Source of the DNA: CAYPFY01 sp964410105
GTDB taxonomy: Bacteria > Bacteroidota > Ignavibacteria > UBA10030 > SZUA-254
NCBI GenBank assembly: GCA_964410105.1
Contig: CAYPFY010000020.1
Span: forward strand, 1 to 64,000
Length of the DNA stretch: 64,000 nt
Direction of reading: 5' to 3'
Position 1 is the stretch's first letter. Each line of letters begins with the position of its first letter. A model generated the notes under the pieces. The model ran no database searches. It was not told the DNA's origin and saw only the letters and a list, made by a program, of their open reading frames with translations. Shown here one piece after another: positions 62,861 to 64,000 of this stretch. A program made the position numbers and the translations under genes.

Positions 62861-62901
62861 AGTTAGTGATGGTTGGATCTGTGCGTGCAGGAAGGCTTCA
62901 C

Positions 62902-63102
62902 TTATTCATATTCCAAGATGTCCCCCGGCTGACATTGTAAGGCTTTGCAAATAGCTTCCAATGTTGAGAGGCGGATCGCTCTAGCCTTGCCATTTTTCAA
63001 GACAGAAATATTAGCCATCGTGATGCCCACTTTCTCGGCAAGTTCGGTAACGCTCATTTTCCGCTTTGCCAGCATGACGTCAATGTTTATGATGATTGCC
63101 AT
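62902..63102 (-). CDS. YozG/Cro-type HTH regulator
   Basis: A 66-residue stand-alone helix-turn-helix protein: IDVMLAKRKMSVTELAEKVGI, TMANISVLKNGKARAIRLSTL, EAICKALQCQPGDILEY. This is the classical short XRE regulator (YozG-like) that follows DUF2975 genes. It starts four bases after the DUF2975 stop, so both are made together. It probably represses its own operon through the palindrome at 63626-63641. Confidence 0.93.
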   Translation of the reverse strand: MAIIINIDVMLAKRKMSVTELAEKVGITMANISVLKNGKARAIRLSTLEAICKALQCQPGDILEYE

Positions 63103-63106
63103 GAAT

Positions 63107-63586
63107 CTATACCGTCAGGTCATTCTCAGACTTTAGATCAACGGCCTTCTGCAAAATCCGTTCAAACATCGCCGCTGCGATGGCGACTACAATCGAGCCG
63201 AAGGCGATGAAGATGCCCATAGCGACTCCTCCTGCAGCATCGTCGCTTCCATGATTCATCATAATGAAAGCTATTTCTAATGCTACGAAACCAATGATGA
63301 CGATCGCGCAATTTTTTATGGTCCGTAACGCTTGTACCGCTGGCTGCGAAAACGTCTTATTTTTTCTCACATATCCCAGCGCCTTGAATGCTTGAGAGAG
63401 TGCGATGAAAAAAGGGATAGACCCGATGTAAACAAGCGTCAGGAAGGGGTCTTTGAAGTAAATCTCAAAGTTCGTGGCATGCGCATTCCGGCCCTCGATT
63501 TGAGGCTCCCAGATGAGGAGAGCAAGAGCAACAATCCCGATAAGCACAATTACTATCTGTAGGAAAACTGTTGAGCTTTGTTTCAT
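63107..63586 (-). CDS. DUF2975-family membrane protein
   Basis: A 159-residue protein with four helices (about 8-28, 47-67, 88-110 and 122-145), in the pattern of DUF2975: FLTLVYIGSIPFFIALSQAFKAL, then AVQALRTIKNCAIVIIGFVAL. The family is nearly always encoded with a YozG-type regulator, as here; its function is unknown. The ribosome site is strong (AGGAGG, eight bases before ATG). The operon is visibly more AT-rich than the central window and looks acquired. Confidence 0.88.
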   Translation of the reverse strand: MKQSSTVFLQIVIVLIGIVALALLIWEPQIEGRNAHATNFEIYFKDPFLTLVYIGSIPFFIALSQAFKALGYVRKNKTFSQPAVQALRTIKNCAIVIIGFVALEIAFIMMNHGSDDAAGGVAMGIFIAFGSIVVAIAAAMFERILQKAVDLKSENDLTV

Positions 63587-63620
63587 AGTCTATTCCTCCT
63601 ATAGATTAATAACGTGCATA

Positions 63621-63649
63621 AATATCGCTAAAGCTTTATCGTTTGTCAA
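63621..63649 (-). promoter_or_regulatory. Promoter with embedded palindrome for the DUF2975-YozG operon
   Basis: Reverse strand: TTGACA (63649-63644), 17 bases, GATATT (63626-63621). The spacer carries CGATAAAGCTTTAGCG (63641-63626), a palindrome with one mismatched pair, placed so that a bound regulator would block RNA polymerase. Autorepression by the YozG-type protein is inferred. Confidence 0.5.
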
Positions 63650-63789
63650 TATATATTTATCGTTATGCAATATGTTCTTGATTATTATTGACCTGCCCCC
63701 TTACGGTGTGCGAACCTGTTATTTTCCAAGGATTTTCGATAATAGACTGTATATTTTAAACGTATACATTGATTTAGTGTTATATTGTA

Positions 63790-63843
63790 TCAACCTATAA
63801 GTTGATAAATATTTGGAAATGTCAACTTATAAGTTTATATTCG
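63790..63843 (+). promoter_or_regulatory. Promoter with two palindromic operators for the mobile mystery protein gene
   Basis: TTTG (63812-63815), exactly 20 bases, then TATATTCG (63836-63843). The palindrome AACTTATAAGTT (63824-63835) fills the end of the spacer, and a second near-copy AACCTATAAGTT (63792-63803, within TCAACCTATAAGTTGA) lies 32 bases upstream, on the same face of the helix. This is the layout of an autoregulated XRE-type gene. Confidence 0.6.
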
Positions 63844-63865
63844 ATTGAATACTTTAGGATAAACT

Positions 63866-64000
63866 ATGAAAACATCAACAGAACATCTGTTGCTAGAACA
63901 GCTTGAAAACAAGATGAGCATGCTCAGTAAGATGGAAGAGCCGTCACAAACAACCGATGGTTGGGTTAAAACTGTACGCACTGCGTTAAACATGTCGCTA
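63866..64000 (+). CDS. Mobile mystery protein A (HTH), N-terminal part only
   Basis: The first 45 codons are in the window: an N-terminal helix (LLLEQLENKMSMLSKM), then GWVKTVRTALNMSL. This matches the start of mobile mystery protein A (L..EQLD..L......P..GWI(R/K).(I/V)R.ALGMS), a XRE-type regulator normally followed by mobile mystery protein B, a Fic-domain protein. The pair is found in mobile and accessory DNA and behaves like a toxin-antitoxin-type unit. AGGA lies about ten bases before the ATG. The Fic partner is expected just beyond the right edge. Confidence 0.75.
   Translation, partial: MKTSTEHLLLEQLENKMSMLSKMEEPSQTTDGWVKTVRTALNMSL

Overview
The window looks like a GC-rich chromosome fragment from the Bacteroidota/Chlorobiota/Ignavibacteria (FCB) side of the bacterial tree, probably Ignavibacteria-like. 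Three reasons. (1) Three giant exported proteins end in type IX secretion (T9SS) sorting domains of the 'QN.PNPFNP' form. (2) At least eleven predicted promoters have the form TT(T/C)G-N20-TAnnTT(T/C), the FCB-type promoter, all with the same 20-base spacer. (3) The right end carries two decayed copies of a two-domain helix-turn-helix family that I associate with Ignavibacteria genomes. No rRNA, tRNA, CRISPR array or complete insertion sequence was seen.

Layout. 1-1756 (-): secreted peptidylarginine/agmatine-deiminase-like protein with HYR repeats, running off the left edge. 2.2-5.7 kb (+): proton-translocating transhydrogenase operon in which the PntAB and PntB parts are one polypeptide, plus a CBS-pair protein. 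5.8-6.3 kb (-): two small genes. 6.5-17.2 kb (-): two large T9SS cargo proteins flanking an exported M1 aminopeptidase. 17.4-26.6 kb (+): NtrB/NtrC-type two-component pair followed by an ABC exporter operon (three permeases, one ATPase, one membrane-anchored NEW3-like protein).

26.6-35.1 kb (-): a tightly overlapping ten-gene operon that I cannot assign to any known system. It contains a membrane-tethered AAA ATPase, a RadA-like RecA ATPase lacking the Lon domain, a YdjM-like membrane protein with a HlyD-like tail, a protein with a phage-replication-type N-terminal domain, a TolC-like coiled-coil protein, two lipoproteins, an RMD1/DUF155 membrane protein and a degenerate NtrC-like AAA/Fis protein. 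It is divergent from an OmpR-type regulator, with a Pho-box-like repeat between them and an apparent ribosome-site-sequestering hairpin inside. This is the best candidate for an undescribed system.

35.3-55.0 kb: signalling genes (OmpR regulator, two related PAS hybrid histidine kinases, a CheY-like protein), a small outer-membrane barrel, a third T9SS cargo protein, a P-loop ATPase divergent from a four-helix membrane protein, a polytopic membrane protein, HrpB helicase and an MFS exporter. 55.6-58.8 kb (+): a cupin and a sortilin-like beta-propeller exported protein. 58.9-64 kb: visibly more AT-rich accessory DNA with a 34-residue membrane protein, two HTH pseudogenes, a Ser/Thr kinase-TPR protein, a truncated comM/yifB gene, a DUF2975/YozG-type regulator pair, and the start of a 'mobile mystery protein A' gene behind a promoter that carries two palindromic operators.
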